A DNA stretch of 64,000 nt from Dendrophyllia cribrosa (GCA_024195265.1 JAJLRJ010000001.1:1016501-1080500), one strand, 5' to 3'; positions 1 to 10,725 are shown, counted from the stretch's first letter. Notes: generated by a model from the letters alone, not told the origin. A program made the numbers and translations.

Positions 1-1185
1 GAGAATCGAAAGAAGAATTTAAAAAACGTAATCGTTTTGAGGTTAAAGAGAGTTGGGGGTGCATTTTCGCAATTATGTACAAAAATTGGGAAGCTGGAGA
101 GATTATGAATTTTATATGAAAATGATTGAATAATTTGAATCACGGAAATCGACTAATTTAAAGCAACATGACACAATCGCGGCGAAATAAATATATATAT
201 TTTTTGTTGCCCGCCGGTTTTTCAGTATTCAATACGCAAGATAACACGCTATGCAAGTAGACAAAAAAAGGTGTCCTAACAAAATATAAATGGCATTTAT
301 ATTTTGCATTTAGCAACAAGCAAGAAATGAAAAAAGGAAAAATAAAAAAATATTATGACGGAATTAATTGTCGACGTGTAATCACGAATGTCGATGAAAA
401 TGAATTGAATTATTTACAAAATGTTTTCATATCCTTCACATCCTGTACTATTTGAATGCGACTGATGAGTGTATCTTTGCTTGTGACATGTTTTTGTAAT
501 AAATATTTTGTTTTAAGTCAGGACTACTAAAGTCAGGACGTTGGTTTAATTTGCACTTACATGTTTAACTTCTCGATGTTATCAAAGTGCAAGAGTATAT
601 TAACATTGAACAATATTTCTGCTTATAATAAAAAGAAACACATGACAATAACCAGCATTTCACGATCAAACAAATCACAGTTGTCAGAACGTAAAAAAAA
701 AAACCAGTAGTCCTAAACCAGCCGAATTGTTTATATAGGTATTTGTCGCCGAACATGTTTGATTTAAAATGTAAATAATTACTTAGCCAACCACCTAGCA
801 ATCCCAAAACGTTGGAAACATTTTCACTGGGGAGAAAATGAACTCTTTTATAGTTATGATATCAACCGTTAATATCAAATATGAGTTTTCGTCTTTTGTG
901 CCAGTAAAACGTGAGTAAATAAGTTAAATTAGAGAGCGGATAGGAAAGGCCGCGATATCATTTACTCCGCGCGCGCGGCTGTCGATATCCCTTTATACAA
1001 GGTAGAGAAAGAAAGAAATGTAAATCATTCTTAACAAGATTTTGCTCCTTTTGCGCAAATCACTTCCTGAAGAAAATATCAGAATAGGAAATAACTAGGA
1101 TGTGGTTATAGTCATTGATGTGAAAACCATGTACAAGGTTTTACATGCATGTATATGTGTCTCTTTATAATTCATATGTACTTAC

Positions 1186-1360
1186 CTTTCTGTAGATTTA
1201 ACGCCTTCAGAACAGAAAATCGCTACTTAAACGATAACCAGCGATGTTTGGGATCCTACAAACGAATACCTGAAGCTGCGATGGCTTTTCAGGATAAAAG
1301 TAGTGATTTGTACCACGCAGACTGCAAACAAGTGAGATATTACGTGCCGTTGTTACATTA
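1186..1360 (-). other. Probable noncoding first exon of a GPCR gene (unit A)
   Basis: Read on the minus strand, this block ends in ...TCTACAGAAAG followed by GTAAGTACAT, a strong splice donor (intron begins at 1185). The same block with the same donor recurs at 10052 (unit B) and 17644 (unit C). Conserved words include gcgttaaatct and the segment around 'gtttgcagtctg'. No ATG opens a frame through the donor, so it is most likely 5' UTR. The upstream limit is a guess. Its coding partner would lie to the left of base 1. Confidence 0.35.
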
Positions 1361-1434
1361 GCAGAATATTGGATTGATTGACAGGAAACCCGCCTGTCAA
1401 CGGAAAATTGAGAAATACTGGAAATGCCTATTAA

Positions 1435-1680
1435 GCGTCAAAAAATTGAACACTGAATTAGCTTTCAAAAGTTTACTTAAGTTATATCTTTCGTACGAGA
1501 CTAATAGAGTTGTTAAGAGTCAACAAATTGAAACGGCTGAATTAGCGTTCAAAAGTTTTACTTAGTATCTTTCGTACGAGGTCTACGAGATTAATGGAGT
1601 TGTTAAGCGTCAACAAATTGAAACGGCTGAATAAGCGTTCAAAAGTTTTACTGCCAAGAAATTATTATCTTTCGTTCGAC
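1435..1680. repeat. Tandem repeat, about 85-90 bp unit, three copies
   Basis: A unit containing 'caaattgaaacggctgaat', 'gcgttcaaaagttttact' and 'atctttcgtacgag' is present three times in slightly diverged form (ttcaaaag at about 1464, 1548 and 1638). The short reading frames here are repeat shadows. Units B and C do not show the same expansion, so it arose after duplication or was lost there. Confidence 0.7.
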
Positions 1681-2504
1681 ATTATTGGATGAAATGTAAT
1701 TTTTCGTGACGACTATGTAAACCGCGATCACAGATGAATTAGTAAACATATCAGATTATCTCCCACACAATCACAAGATCATGAGTGTCTGCTGGTGTTT
1801 CATTCAAAAAGAAGCGTTTTAAAACCAAACCAAAATTTGTCGTTTATAGTTAGTCTAGATTTACTTTTTGTCAATTATGTCTTGTATGCATCAGGGTAAA
1901 AAAGCTGAACATTCAACAAACTTTTCAATCTGGCAAATTATCATGACAAGCGGAAGAAACGAAAAAAAAGAAAAACACGCCGCCGTAATATAAATGAATA
2001 TTGTTAGGCAATTACTACTGAAAAAGGTAATATAAAATTAACATTAAGCAGGGAATTATATGGACACGTTCTATTTCCTCTAACCTTTCTCATATTCACA
2101 AAATTTGTGCTAAGTTTTTTTTTTATGTACCGATTATATATTTTGACTATAGCTAAGGTGTTTCTGTAGAGCGGTGCAAGGTTCTGCGTGCTTGATTTGT
2201 CATTAAGCAAAATATTGGTTCTTGAATCAACGTCTCCTTAAAGGGAACCTCCATTGTTATAAAAAATTGACGTTAAATTGTTGGAAATAAAGTCTAAATT
2301 AAAATTTTTTAAAAAGCAGGTGCAAATATAATTTTATTGTACAAAAAAATGGATATGAATATCGCCTATTTTCGCTTTTAAATTTCCCGCGCGCCGCCAT
2401 TTTGAATATTTATGACGTGTTACGATTGTCTAATTGTTGCATACAAAAGAACTTCAATTCTTAACAAAACCTTGTAACGCAAAAATTGCGAAGAAAATCG
2501 TCCG

Positions 2505-2603
2505 CGCACCCATGTTACAATGGCGTCAACTGTTAGCGCAACTTGTAGTGCAACATTGTTGCGCTAAAAATCGTCGTTGCGAATCGTCCCGTGTAACATC
2601 ACC
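2505..2603. mobile_element. Small palindromic MITE fragment
   Basis: The segment begins near 'catgttacaatggcg' and ends near 'cccgtgtaacatc'. Internal words are in inverted pairs (gttagcgcaac / gttgcgctaa; ttgcgaa / ttcgcaa at the edges). It lies between the left half of the family 1 element and the inserted family 2 element, so this locus has collected at least three insertions. Exact ends are uncertain. Confidence 0.5.
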
Positions 2604-2701
2604 TTAAAGGGACACTGTCACGAGGGCGCATGCGCGAGTTTTTGGAATCGAAACTTGAAAAGCTCAGCCTGAATTTTTCAAGTTGAACCGTCAATTTCAA
2701 A

Positions 2702-2950
2702 ATGGCGTCGACTAGTGGCGGCGGTGGAAGGAAAAGAACCAATTCGGGATGGAAGAGGAAGTTCGAGGATCAAGCAGAATATAAGATAGCGTGGTCTAGA
2801 AACCACAAACGAATATATTTGGAAAATCGGATATTTAGGTCGTGGCTTCAGGCTAAATTCGATGCCGGGTATGAAGCTTCCAGTGACAGCGACTTCGTCG
2901 CCCATTTGTTGTCGTTGGAATATCGTCGAAGGTATGCTATGTTTTCATGA
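2702..2950 (+). CDS. Element-borne first exon, unknown 82-aa reading frame
   Basis: The frame begins MASTSGGGGRKRTNSGWKRK, is rich in Lys/Arg at the start, and continues with aromatic and acidic residues ending ...HLLSLEYRRR. Directly after EYRRR the DNA reads AAG|GTATGC, a plausible splice donor, so the last few codons may be intron. The start of the same frame (MASTSGGG) is recognisable in the related element at 48775 but is quickly broken there. That suggests this was the first coding exon of the parent transposon or of a captured host gene. I do not recognise the family and assign no function. No transposase motif is visible. Confidence 0.4.
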   Translation: MASTSGGGGRKRTNSGWKRKFEDQAEYKIAWSRNHKRIYLENRIFRSWLQAKFDAGYEASSDSDFVAHLLSLEYRRRYAMFS

Positions 2951-3045
2951 CTTTGGCTTCAGTTTGCCCTCCTCAGGACGAGTGGCTCCTTGACGGAACC
3001 AAAAAAATGAAAAATGAAAAGGAGTAAAAGAAAGAAAAATGATGA

Positions 3046-3156
3046 GCCTACGACACGACTGACACGAGGTATTCCCAGGCGGTCACCCATCCAAGTACTA
3101 ACCTCGCCCGACAGGGCTTAACTTCGGTGATCGGACGAGAACCGGGGCATGTCAAC
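3046..3156 (-). rRNA. 5S rRNA-derived sequence, 5' end replaced
   Basis: The minus strand reads like the 3' three-quarters of 5S rRNA. It includes GGTTCTCGTCCGATCACCG, GTTAGTACTTGGATGGGTGA, CCGCCTGGGAATACC and a GTCGTAGGCT 3' end. These cover the box A to box C internal promoter region of a pol III type 1 gene. A TTTTT run follows the 3' end (complement of 3036-3040), like a pol III terminator. The usual first 20-25 nt of 5S are missing or unrecognisable, because the sequence runs into the TIR of the surrounding element. It is probably a 5S-derived SINE head or 5S pseudogene captured by the element, not a functional 5S gene. Confidence 0.75.
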
Positions 3157-3424
3157 CCGTGACAGTGTCCCTTTAAGAATTGAAGTTCTTTTGTATGCAA
3201 CAATTAAACAATTTTAAATTTCGACTTTATTCCCAACAATTTAACGTCAATTTGTTCTGACAATGGAGGTTCTCTTTAAAGCAGGTACTGGGCGTTCATT
3301 CCAAGGCTGTGTTTGATTAAGTGTATCATGGGATTCAGAAACACAAAACAAGAACAGTTACTTATATTTTGTGTTTCATATCTATTATTTGCTGATTTAC
3401 CTTTCACTTACAGAGTCATATGTA

Positions 3425-3849
3425 GAGGTTAAAAATGCGGATTTGAGATACCTCTTGGTCAGTTTCAAAATGTCCGGTATGGTTGCCATTTTAAGGGGAA
3501 ACATTAAGGGATTATGAAGGACTACGTGTATCTCCTTGTACTGTAGGTCTCTTTAGATGGACGCTGCAAAGCTAAGTGTTTTAGTTAAGCACTTCGTCGC
3601 CCAATTCCTCATAGTTATCCAAAATTTATTGAACTTTTCAAAAACATTTTAGTTAATAAAACAGTCTTATCACTTATCAAGCTACGACATTTGTCCCTAT
3701 TTTCGATTAGCCAATCAGAATGCACCTCCACATAGTGAAAAACGTGTGTTGCAATATCTCAAACAATGGACTCCACCCCCACCCCCCAACTTACACCGTA
3801 ACTTCACGCTCGTTTTGTCTTATTACCCATATAGCTACAGTTTGAACTT
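3425..3849. other. Intergenic, no gene seen
   Basis: Unique-looking AT-rich sequence with one weak open frame containing a proline stretch (cacccccacccccc) and no recognisable domain or splice structure. Confidence 0.5.
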
Positions 3850-4500
3850 GCCAAGCAATTATTTTGTATATTTATTTATAAATACGAGACATGGTATTTT
3901 TTATACCTTTTATCACTATAGTTTTACATCAGACGGAATCATTAGCTTGTCTTCTAGTTTCAATAAATTATACATTATACATTATACAATGTATTATTTT
4001 CTTTTTAAACTAGTCTTACATCAGACGAAATATTTAGCAATCATTAACCTGTCTTCAAAGTTTGTATTATACATTATACAATGATCTTTTTTATTTAATG
4101 AAAACTTACCAAGCAATTATGTATTATGTACATTGATATATAATCACAAGAAAATGTTCTTTAATTTTATACCTTTCAAACTACAGTTTTACATCAGACG
4201 AAATCATTAGCTTGTCTTCAAGCTAATGTCTTCTTTTTATTAATAAAAACTTCCCAATAAATTATGTAGTATATTTATAATCGCCGTAGACAATGTACTT
4301 TTTATACCTTTTCAAAGTACTTACATCAGACGAAATCATAGTTTTACAATAATTATACAATTTATTTTCTTTAATATTTGAAATGCTGTCGCATTTAGTT
4401 AAAACGTGTCAAGCAGTTATAAAATATATTTATTTATTTCCACTGTAAACAATGTACTTTTTATACCTTCCTTTTTAAACTACATCAGAAGTTTCTATGA
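3850..4500. repeat. Diverged tandem repeat, about 150 bp unit
   Basis: At least four degenerate copies share, in order, 'caagcaattat', 'tatatttat', 'tttttatacctttt' and 'acatcagacgaaatcatt'. The clearest anchors are near 3925, 4017, 4190, 4325 and 4484. AT-rich; no coding potential. Confidence 0.6.
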
Positions 4501-4583
4501 TACATTTTGCAATTTTTTACCTTTGAGATGCTGGCACATTGCCCCACTATCATTATACAAGTTATTTTGACTGGTGTCTATGT

Positions 4584-4717
4584 TGTGGGTCAAAATTTGA
4601 CTTGGTTCAAAATTTTCTTTTCTTTGTTTAAACCTCATTATCATACATTATCATGCATTTTCATACCCAAAAACAAAGGAAAAGAAAATTTTGAACCAAG
4701 GCAAATTTTGACCCACA
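4584..4717. mobile_element. Hairpin MITE
   Basis: The left arm 'tgtgggtcaaaatttgac...ttggttcaaaattttctttt' is matched by the inverted right arm ending 'ttttgacccaca'. The spacer is about 40 bp and AT-rich. A more diverged member of the same layout is at 44436-44556, with 'tggttcaattttcattttcc' arms and an 'attcattatcatatatt' loop. Confidence 0.75.
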
Positions 4718-4763
4718 ATATCTACACATCTGTTACGGTACTAGTTGGGAGTAATGTTCCAAC

Positions 4764-5982
4764 CAAGAGAAAATGATTGGACAGAGAGGGAGTCTCCCAG
4801 TCATGCCTTTGGGATATCTTAATTGCAAAAAGGCATTTTTAGTAACAATGCGGACCATGCAGAAACATTTTCCGGTGAGCTGGTTGACTTCCAGAATACT
4901 CGCTTTCATGAATAAGCGCGAAGAAGCGAGACGGAGTCAACAAATTAGAATGGCGACCATCGCGGTGGAAATTTGGCATGTGAAAAAGAAAGTAAAATGG
5001 TCCTGTTTGAGTAAAGAACGTTATATAGTACCGCAGCGGCTAGATACATAGATCTTCGTCTGTCTTTATACACAGTCAAACTGTTGCAACTGAAGCGGTA
5101 AAAAGGGGGCTGGACAATTTAACTTACCGGACACATGCCAATCAACTACACAAGAATTACTGAAGCTTAAACTTAAAAACACACGGCCTATCGAAAAATA
5201 AAGTTCAATCACTTTTCCAGAAATTTTACTTACACTTTGGCTCTAATTAACCTCTTACCTGTCAGTCTAGAGTTTCTTGGTAGCTGACCTCAACAGAACT
5301 GATATTCATTCTCCATGGAATGATGATGCATCTGCCAAATCCTTCCAAACGTAAGAGAAAACAAATCCATACATGCATGCGAACCAGTTTTAGCGTTTTT
5401 AACTCCATGCCGTGTTAAAATCCCTAAAAAGAGATTTTTCCAGGAGAGAATCCTTCTATCCTTCAGCTACAAAAACATAACAACTTTGAATTCTACAGTA
5501 TGCAACTATTTTATGTCTGAAAAGTTTGGATGGGCTGGCCATCGATCGAGCAAAGCGACTTCAAACTTTTAGAAACGATGTTTACAAGAGATTGGAGTGT
5601 GGTTGATTGGCATGTGTCCGGTAAGTTGAATTGTTCAGCCCCCTTTTTACCGCTTCAGTTGCAACAGTTTGTGTATAAAGACAGATGAAGATCTATGTAT
5701 CTAGCCGCTCTGGTACTTTTTAACGTTCTTTGCTCAAACAGGACCAGTTTACTTTCTTTTTCACATGCGAAATTTCCACCGCGATGGTCGCCATTTTTTT
5801 AATTTGTAGAGTCCGCCTCGCTTCGACGCGCTTATTTATGAAAGCGAGTATTCCGAAAGTCAACCAGCTCACCGGAACATGTTTCCGCATGGTCCGCATT
5901 GTTACTAAAAATAGCTTTTTTGCAGTTAAGATATCCCAGCCAACGCCCCAAGACTTCCTCTCTGTCCAATTATTTTCTCTTG
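4764..5982. mobile_element. Long-TIR transposon, about 1.22 kb, with 7-8 bp TSD
   Basis: Both ends read CAAGAGAAAAT...ATTGG in inverted orientation. The arms stay matched for about 390 bp (to about 5150 on the left, from about 5600 on the right), including a GATCGCGGTGG/CCACCGCGATGG segment and a poly-pyrimidine/'ccccctttttaccgcttcag' segment. TTCCAAC occurs directly outside each end (4757-4763 and 5983-5989; 8 bp GTTCCAAC if one base is shared). Long arms with a 7-9 bp duplication resemble Mutator-like or other foldback elements. No transposase is present, so it is non-autonomous. The two open frames in the arms are mirror images of one another and not genes. Confidence 0.88.
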
Positions 5983-6019
5983 TTCCAACACAATGTCCTT
6001 TGTATTCATGTTCTCATTC

Positions 6020-6640
6020 TCATTAACTTTATATATATTAAATCTAGTAGTGAAATTATAGGGAGGTTGTAAACTCAAATCTGGTAATAAATTTCTATAT
6101 AAACGTGTAGGAAGCAGAGATGGTGTATTGGCGACAGCTCTCGTCCACCACTATAATGTGGTACACTCACTCTGGACGGCGTCGTTTGTCAAAAAATGTG
6201 GGTTGTTTTTGTCCTTGCTTAAAAGGTTATTTTTCTTCTGCTCCATAGGTATGTGATATGTAATACATGAATTTATTAATATATTTTTTTAAGCTACTTT
6301 CTGTTTTCTCTTCTTATCGACGTCTTAAAATTTTTATAAGTTTTCTGTTAGTCCGCAAGAAAACGTCCCCTTTATGTAATGCGCACGCAAAAAAAAAAAT
6401 GTTAAAGCAAAACATATTGACATCTTTAAACCAAATCATTTAAATCTTTTAATACACAAATCTGCAGTTTTTCGTCGTTGGAAAATAAATTAGAAATATT
6501 TTTTTTTCAGTGCTTTCTATTTAACGTAGGTGGTGTGCACCCATATAGCTTATAGCCAACTGCATGCTTATGTCTTTTCTCGAAGAACCAATTCTTGTTA
6601 TTATTTGAAACAAGTTGTTGCTGCATCAGTCTCATCTTTA
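6020..6640. other. Intergenic 3' flank of GPCR 1
   Basis: AT-rich sequence between the long-TIR element and the end of the receptor gene. On the minus strand it would hold the receptor 3' UTR. Several AATAAA-like words occur on that strand, but I cannot choose a polyadenylation site. Confidence 0.4.
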
Positions 6641-6646
6641 TTGCTA

Positions 6647-7776
6647 TCAGCGCCGGTTATGGGGTTCCATTTTGGAGTAAACGCCATCGTCCAATTTACT
6701 CTTAATGTAGCTTAATGCGGCGATGTTCTGCCCCTCGACCAATTGCATTACACTAGCTTTATATGCTGAATTTGGTGCTGTCACGGCAATCATTCTCTTG
6801 CCAAAACCAAAAGCAGAACAACAAGTCAAAAAAGTGGAAAGTTCCTTGCGAAATTTCTCACTTAGCAATATATAAAGACACGGGTTAATGGCGCTGTTTG
6901 CATGAGCTAAAAAATAAAATGTAACCTGCACTTTCTTCGGTACAAACATGTGTAGTTTATCAGGTCGTACGTACCAGAAGTAGTGATTCACATATGTTGG
7001 AAACCAGCACAGCGCAAACACCGCGCATATAATGACCAGCAGTCGTATCACTTTGCGTTTAGACCTTTCAGCTGAGGCGCGATTGCTGTCTGTAACGTTA
7101 CCAGGAATTTTACGAAACCATAATTTACAACAAATTAAGAAGTAAATAACGCTCATTAACAAAAAAGACGCCACGTACAGTATGACGAAAACGCAAATAT
7201 GAAAGCTTTTAAGCGCGCTATACTCCCACGGCCAGTCTTGTACACATTTAAATACGTCTTGGCTTGGAATGAAATTAATTTGATACCAGAAAACATATGG
7301 GATCATTAAAACAAACGATAAGATCCAAATAATTCCTGATAAAACTTTCGGTTTTTGGAATAACGTTCCTTTCAAGGGATAGAATATGGCATAAAATCTA
7401 TTAATAGAAATCAACGTCATGGTTAAAATAGCGGCTGAAATTGAAACGGGCATGACATAAAACACTGCTTTGCATGTAATGTTACCCATTGTTCCCCCAA
7501 ACCAAAGAGTTTCACGGAACATGTAAGAGACCGAAAACGGTATTGCTGTTAAAGTCAAAAGCAGATCTGCAACGGCCATGTTGGCAATAAATTGGTTTGT
7601 TACACTTGAATATGAAGATTTCTTTAACACCACGAACAAACCGAAGGAGTTGCCAAACATAGCGATGAGGAAGATCACTGCATATGCTAACGTCATGGCA
7701 ATCTTGAAGTCTGCTGGGAAACCGCTGGGGTGTGGTGAGGCGGCGGTGACGGTTACGACGTAGGTGACGTTTGTAC
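6647..7776 (-). CDS. Class A (rhodopsin-like) GPCR, neuropeptide-receptor type, copy 1
   Basis: This is a cell-surface seven-helix receptor coupling to G proteins; the ligand is unknown. From the first Met (7696) there are 349 residues and seven hydrophobic segments. TM1 carries GNSFG, TM2 NMAVADLL, and TM3 has the disulfide Cys (NITCKAV) followed by NRF at the DRY position. Extracellular loop 2 supplies the partner Cys (DVFKCVQ). TM6 has CWFP and TM7 NPCLY (NPxxY), with a CC pair after helix 8 that could be palmitoylated. The frame stays open upstream of 7696 for another 27 residues with an N-glycosylation motif (NVT), to a good 3' splice site (ttttaaag|G at 7776). The extracellular N-terminus is therefore likely coded in part here and spliced to an upstream exon; the candidate is the block at 10052. 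Which ATG is used is unclear. Paralogue of 13620-14893. Confidence 0.88.
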
Positions 7777-7799
7777 CTTTAAAAAGGGTAATAAAACGA

Positions 7800-8470
7800 A
7801 AAAGAAATACTTAAGGCGGGACTTAACCTGAACGCCATTTTCCCGCCACTTTACATGGCTTTACTTGACGGAAATATTTCGTTCACAGTTTCAAGCAATC
7901 CAAAACTCTATGCTCATCTCATGAATCAATGTTTAATATGGAGTATTTTGTAAATTTTTGGGTGATTTTTGGTTAGTTTTGGGAGGAAATAAGTTTTCTC
8001 ATAGGATTAAAAAGTTTAGAAAATTAAGAAATATTGAAGATTTAATGAAGTTTTAAAATTAGAATTTGTAGTTTATACTGAATTACATGTAATAGATGGA
8101 CACCAAAATAGTCCACTAGCAACCTGGAGTCCTCTTGTCTGGGTATCAACTGTCTGTTGGTGTTCAAAAAATCATTTTCTTTCTGCTATCCCTTCTTTAA
8201 ACCTCGTAACATTTTATTCAAATTTAGGTCGTCAAAATAATTAACTAAAGTAACTGAACCGCGAGAATGGAATGAAATGTAGTTATTATTTTACCAAATA
8301 TTTATACGGGTATATCTAGTTTATCGCAATTGCTAGTTTGAATAGAGTCCTGTCTAACATATAATTTACAATAAATTTAGGATCATTTCAAGGTTTTATT
8401 AAGTCCATAGCCTTCGTGTTGCCGTTGCGATGCTTTACTAATTGAGCATTGAACTCCTTTAATGTTTGGA
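7800..8470. other. Intron/upstream DNA of GPCR 1, no gene seen
   Basis: AT-rich sequence inside the proposed 2.3-kb intron between exon 10052 and exon 7776. No coding frame of note. Confidence 0.4.
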
Positions 8471-8476
8471 ACTACA

Positions 8477-8639
8477 TATACAGCTATTTCAATTAACGTT
8501 GTCGGATGGTAATTGGGCATTGGCATGAAGGCATACGGAACACAATGCAATGCTTTGCTTGAGTGACCCCAAACAATAGCTTCCCAATGCCCAATTACCA
8601 ATTACCATCCGACAACGTTAATTGAAATAGCTGTATATA
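8477..8639. mobile_element. Hairpin MITE
   Basis: The inverted arms run from 'tatacagctatttcaattaa' (8477) to '...attgggcattgg' and from 'ccaatgcccaatta' (8583) to 'tgaaatagctgtata'. They match for nearly 48 bp, with a short internal duplication (taattgg) in the right arm. The spacer is about 60 bp. The open frame across it is a shadow. Confidence 0.85.
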
Positions 8640-8904
8640 AGGCCGTTCGTTTGGTAAAACATCGCAGCGGCAACGTAGAGGTTATCATGGCTTTATTTGC
8701 CGTTATGAAATCTTTTCTTTCAGTCTTTATTTGCAATTCAGTATATTATAATCGTGTTTATCACTGAGATGATCACTGAACCTTAGTTCTCATTTCAAAA
8801 AAGTTACTATCTACTCGAAGAAAAAGTTGGATTTTGGCTTTTTGTTGTTTTGAGCTCTATTGAAAATAAAGACTATATCTTATTCTTTGCTGGCTATTTT
8901 CCTT

Positions 8905-10725
8905 ACCATTAACTGTTGTTGAGTTGTTCATTTTGAGATTCAAAATTTCTGCTATAATAAAGAAAAGACGAAGCAATTAAAAAAAATAATTTGAAAATCT
9001 TAATCGTGTCGAGGGGAAAAAGAGTGTGGGAGGTGCATTTTCGCAGTTATGTACAAAAATTGGGAAGCAGGAAAGATGTGATTAGGAATTTAATCTGAAA
9101 TTGATTGAATAATTTGAATCAAGGAATCAACTAATTGAAAGCAACAAACAATCGCGGCGAAATATACGCAAGGAAACACGCTATGCAAGTAGACAAGTGT
9201 CCAAAAATGTATAAATGACAAGCAAGAAAAGAAAAAGCGAAAAAGAAATAAATATTATGACGAAATGAATTGTCGACGTATAATCATGAATGTCTATGAA
9301 AATGATAAGGTAAACAGACTTTTATTTACAAAATGTTTTCATATCCCTCACTGGCCTGTACCTTTTGAATGCGACTGATAAGTGTATCCTTGCTTGTGGC
9401 ATGTATTTCTAATATTATATATATATAAATATTCTGTTTTTTCTTTTGGTCAGGACGTTCGTTTAATTTGCCTGTTGCCTTCCATGATGTTATCAAAGTG
9501 CAAGAGCATATTAACAATGAACACGATTTCCATATGACAATACTGAACCAGCATTTCACAATCAAATAAATCACAGTTGTCAGAACTTAAAAAAGAAAGA
9601 GTAGTCCTAAACCAACCGAATTATTTATTTAGGTATTTGTCGCCGAATGTTTGATTTAAAATGCAAAATACCTAGCTAACCACCTAGCAATCCCAAAACG
9701 TTTGAAACATCTGAAACATTTTCACTGGGAAGGAAACGAACTCGTTTGCAGTTACGATATCAACCATTTATATCAAAGATGAGTTTTCGTCTTTTGTTTC
9801 AGTGAAACGTGATTAAATAAATTAAATTAGTAAGCGGATAGGAAAGGCATATCGAGTGTCGATATCCCTGACAACGCAGAGATAGAAAGAAATGTAAATC
9901 ATTCTTACCAATATTTTACCTTTTGTGAAAATGAAAGAAATAACAGAATAGCAAATAGCTAGGATGCGGTTATAGTCATTGATGTGAAAGCCATGTACAA
10001 AAATTATCAAATTATAACGTGCATGTACATGTCTTTTTAATATGTACTTACCTTTCCGAAGATTTAACGCCTTGAGAACAGAGGATCGCTGCTTCAAGCG
10101 ATGTTTAGGATCCTACAGACGATAACAGGATAAAAATCGTGATTTGTACCAAGCAGACTGCAAACACTGAAGCGAGATGCTACGTGCCGTTGTGATTTGT
10201 ATCTTACGTGCGAGATAAATGAGGCATAAGGTTTTAAACAATGAAATGTTGACTATGACGACTATGCAAACCGCGATCACAGATGAATTAATAAACATGT
10301 CAGATTATCTCTAACACAATCACAAGATCATGAGTGTCTGCCGGTGTTTCATTCAGAATAAAAGAAGAGTTTTAAAACCAAACCAAAATTTTTCGTTTAT
10401 AGTTAGTCTACCATTGATATTTGCAACTGTATCTTTTGGTAGATTTTGTCATTTATGCAACAAACTTTTTATCTAGCAAATTGCCACGACAAGCGGAAGA
10501 AACGAAAAAAAAAAAAAAAACACCCGCCGTAAATGAACATTGTTAGGTTATTACTAAAAAGGCAATATAAAATTAACATTGAGCAGGAAATTATATGGAC
10601 ACGTTTTATTTCCTCTCACCTATCTCATATTAATAAAATTTGTGTTAAGAGTTTTGTTTTCGTATTGATTGTATATTTTGAGTATAGCTGAGATCTTTTT
10701 GTGAACGATTGTCTTGCTGTAGAAG
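8905..10725. repeat. Duplicated GPCR flank, unit B
   Basis: Second copy of the flanking block, more similar to unit A than to unit C. It keeps the 'gcattttcgcagttatgtac' start, the gtcaggacg segment, the exon-like block at 10052 and the 'gaacgttttatttcctctca' segment. Similarity to A resumes at 11225-11412, which includes the empty TTAA site that is occupied in unit A. It lies upstream of GPCR 1 relative to that gene's transcription. Confidence 0.75.
10052..10190 (-). other. Probable first exon of GPCR 1
   Basis: The minus-strand block ends ...AATCTTCGGAAAG|GTAAGTACAT. It is the counterpart of 1186 and 17644. Joining it to the acceptor at 7776 would keep an open frame (ends in one base, acceptor exon needs two), but there is no ATG in that frame before an upstream stop. 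The exon is therefore probably untranslated, or translation starts at the Met encoded at 7696. Upstream boundary not determined. Confidence 0.4.

Larger units (their letters stand above)
1..2237. repeat. Duplicated GPCR flank, unit A
   Basis: This block is clearly similar to 8905-10720 (unit B) and more distantly to 15260-18480 (unit C). Shared landmarks run in the same order: a gcattttcgc/ttatgtacaaaaattggg segment near 60-90, the 'actactaaag/gtcaggacg' region near 520-540, the exon-like block at 1186-1360, and a poly-pyrimidine/gaaattatatggacacg stretch near 2050. Similarity resumes beyond an inserted transposon at 3280-3424. I read it as the upstream flank of a tandemly duplicated minus-strand GPCR whose coding exon would lie left of the window. 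Apart from the exon-like block I see no gene in it. Confidence 0.75.
2608..3172. mobile_element. TTAA-target TIR element (family 2) nested in family 1
   Basis: The ends are AGGGACACTGTCAC and its reverse complement GTGACAGTGTCCCT, flanked by TTAA at 2604-2607 and 3173-3176. Relatives with the same TIR lie at 21673-22063, 48682-48927 and 57304-57548. This 565-bp copy carries an open 82-codon reading frame near its left end and a 5S-rRNA-like sequence at its right end. The copy at 48682 keeps the left part but has no 5S-like part. Internal deletion derivatives of a larger parent element are the likely explanation. Confidence 0.88.
2242..3275. mobile_element. TTAA-target TIR element (family 1), carrying a second element
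   Basis: Termini are inverted: AGGGAACCTCCATTGT at the left, and ACAATGGAGGTTCTCT at the right. TTAA lies immediately outside on both sides (2238-2241 and 3276-3279). The homologous position in unit B (11270-11273) is a single TTAA followed by the same AGCAGGTACTGGG flank, so the empty site is visible in the same window. A shorter uninterrupted copy of the family sits at 46722-47144. TTAA duplication with AGGG ends fits a Kolobok-like non-autonomous element better than piggyBac, whose ends begin CCY; that family assignment is inference. Confidence 0.9.

Noticed and set aside
3046..3156. A functional 5S rRNA gene
   Set aside because: The 5' quarter is replaced by transposon terminus, and it is a single copy inside a mobile element.
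4773..6026. Two open frames of about 90 codons, as possible proteins
   Set aside because: They lie in the two inverted arms of the long-TIR element and mirror each other; no domain.
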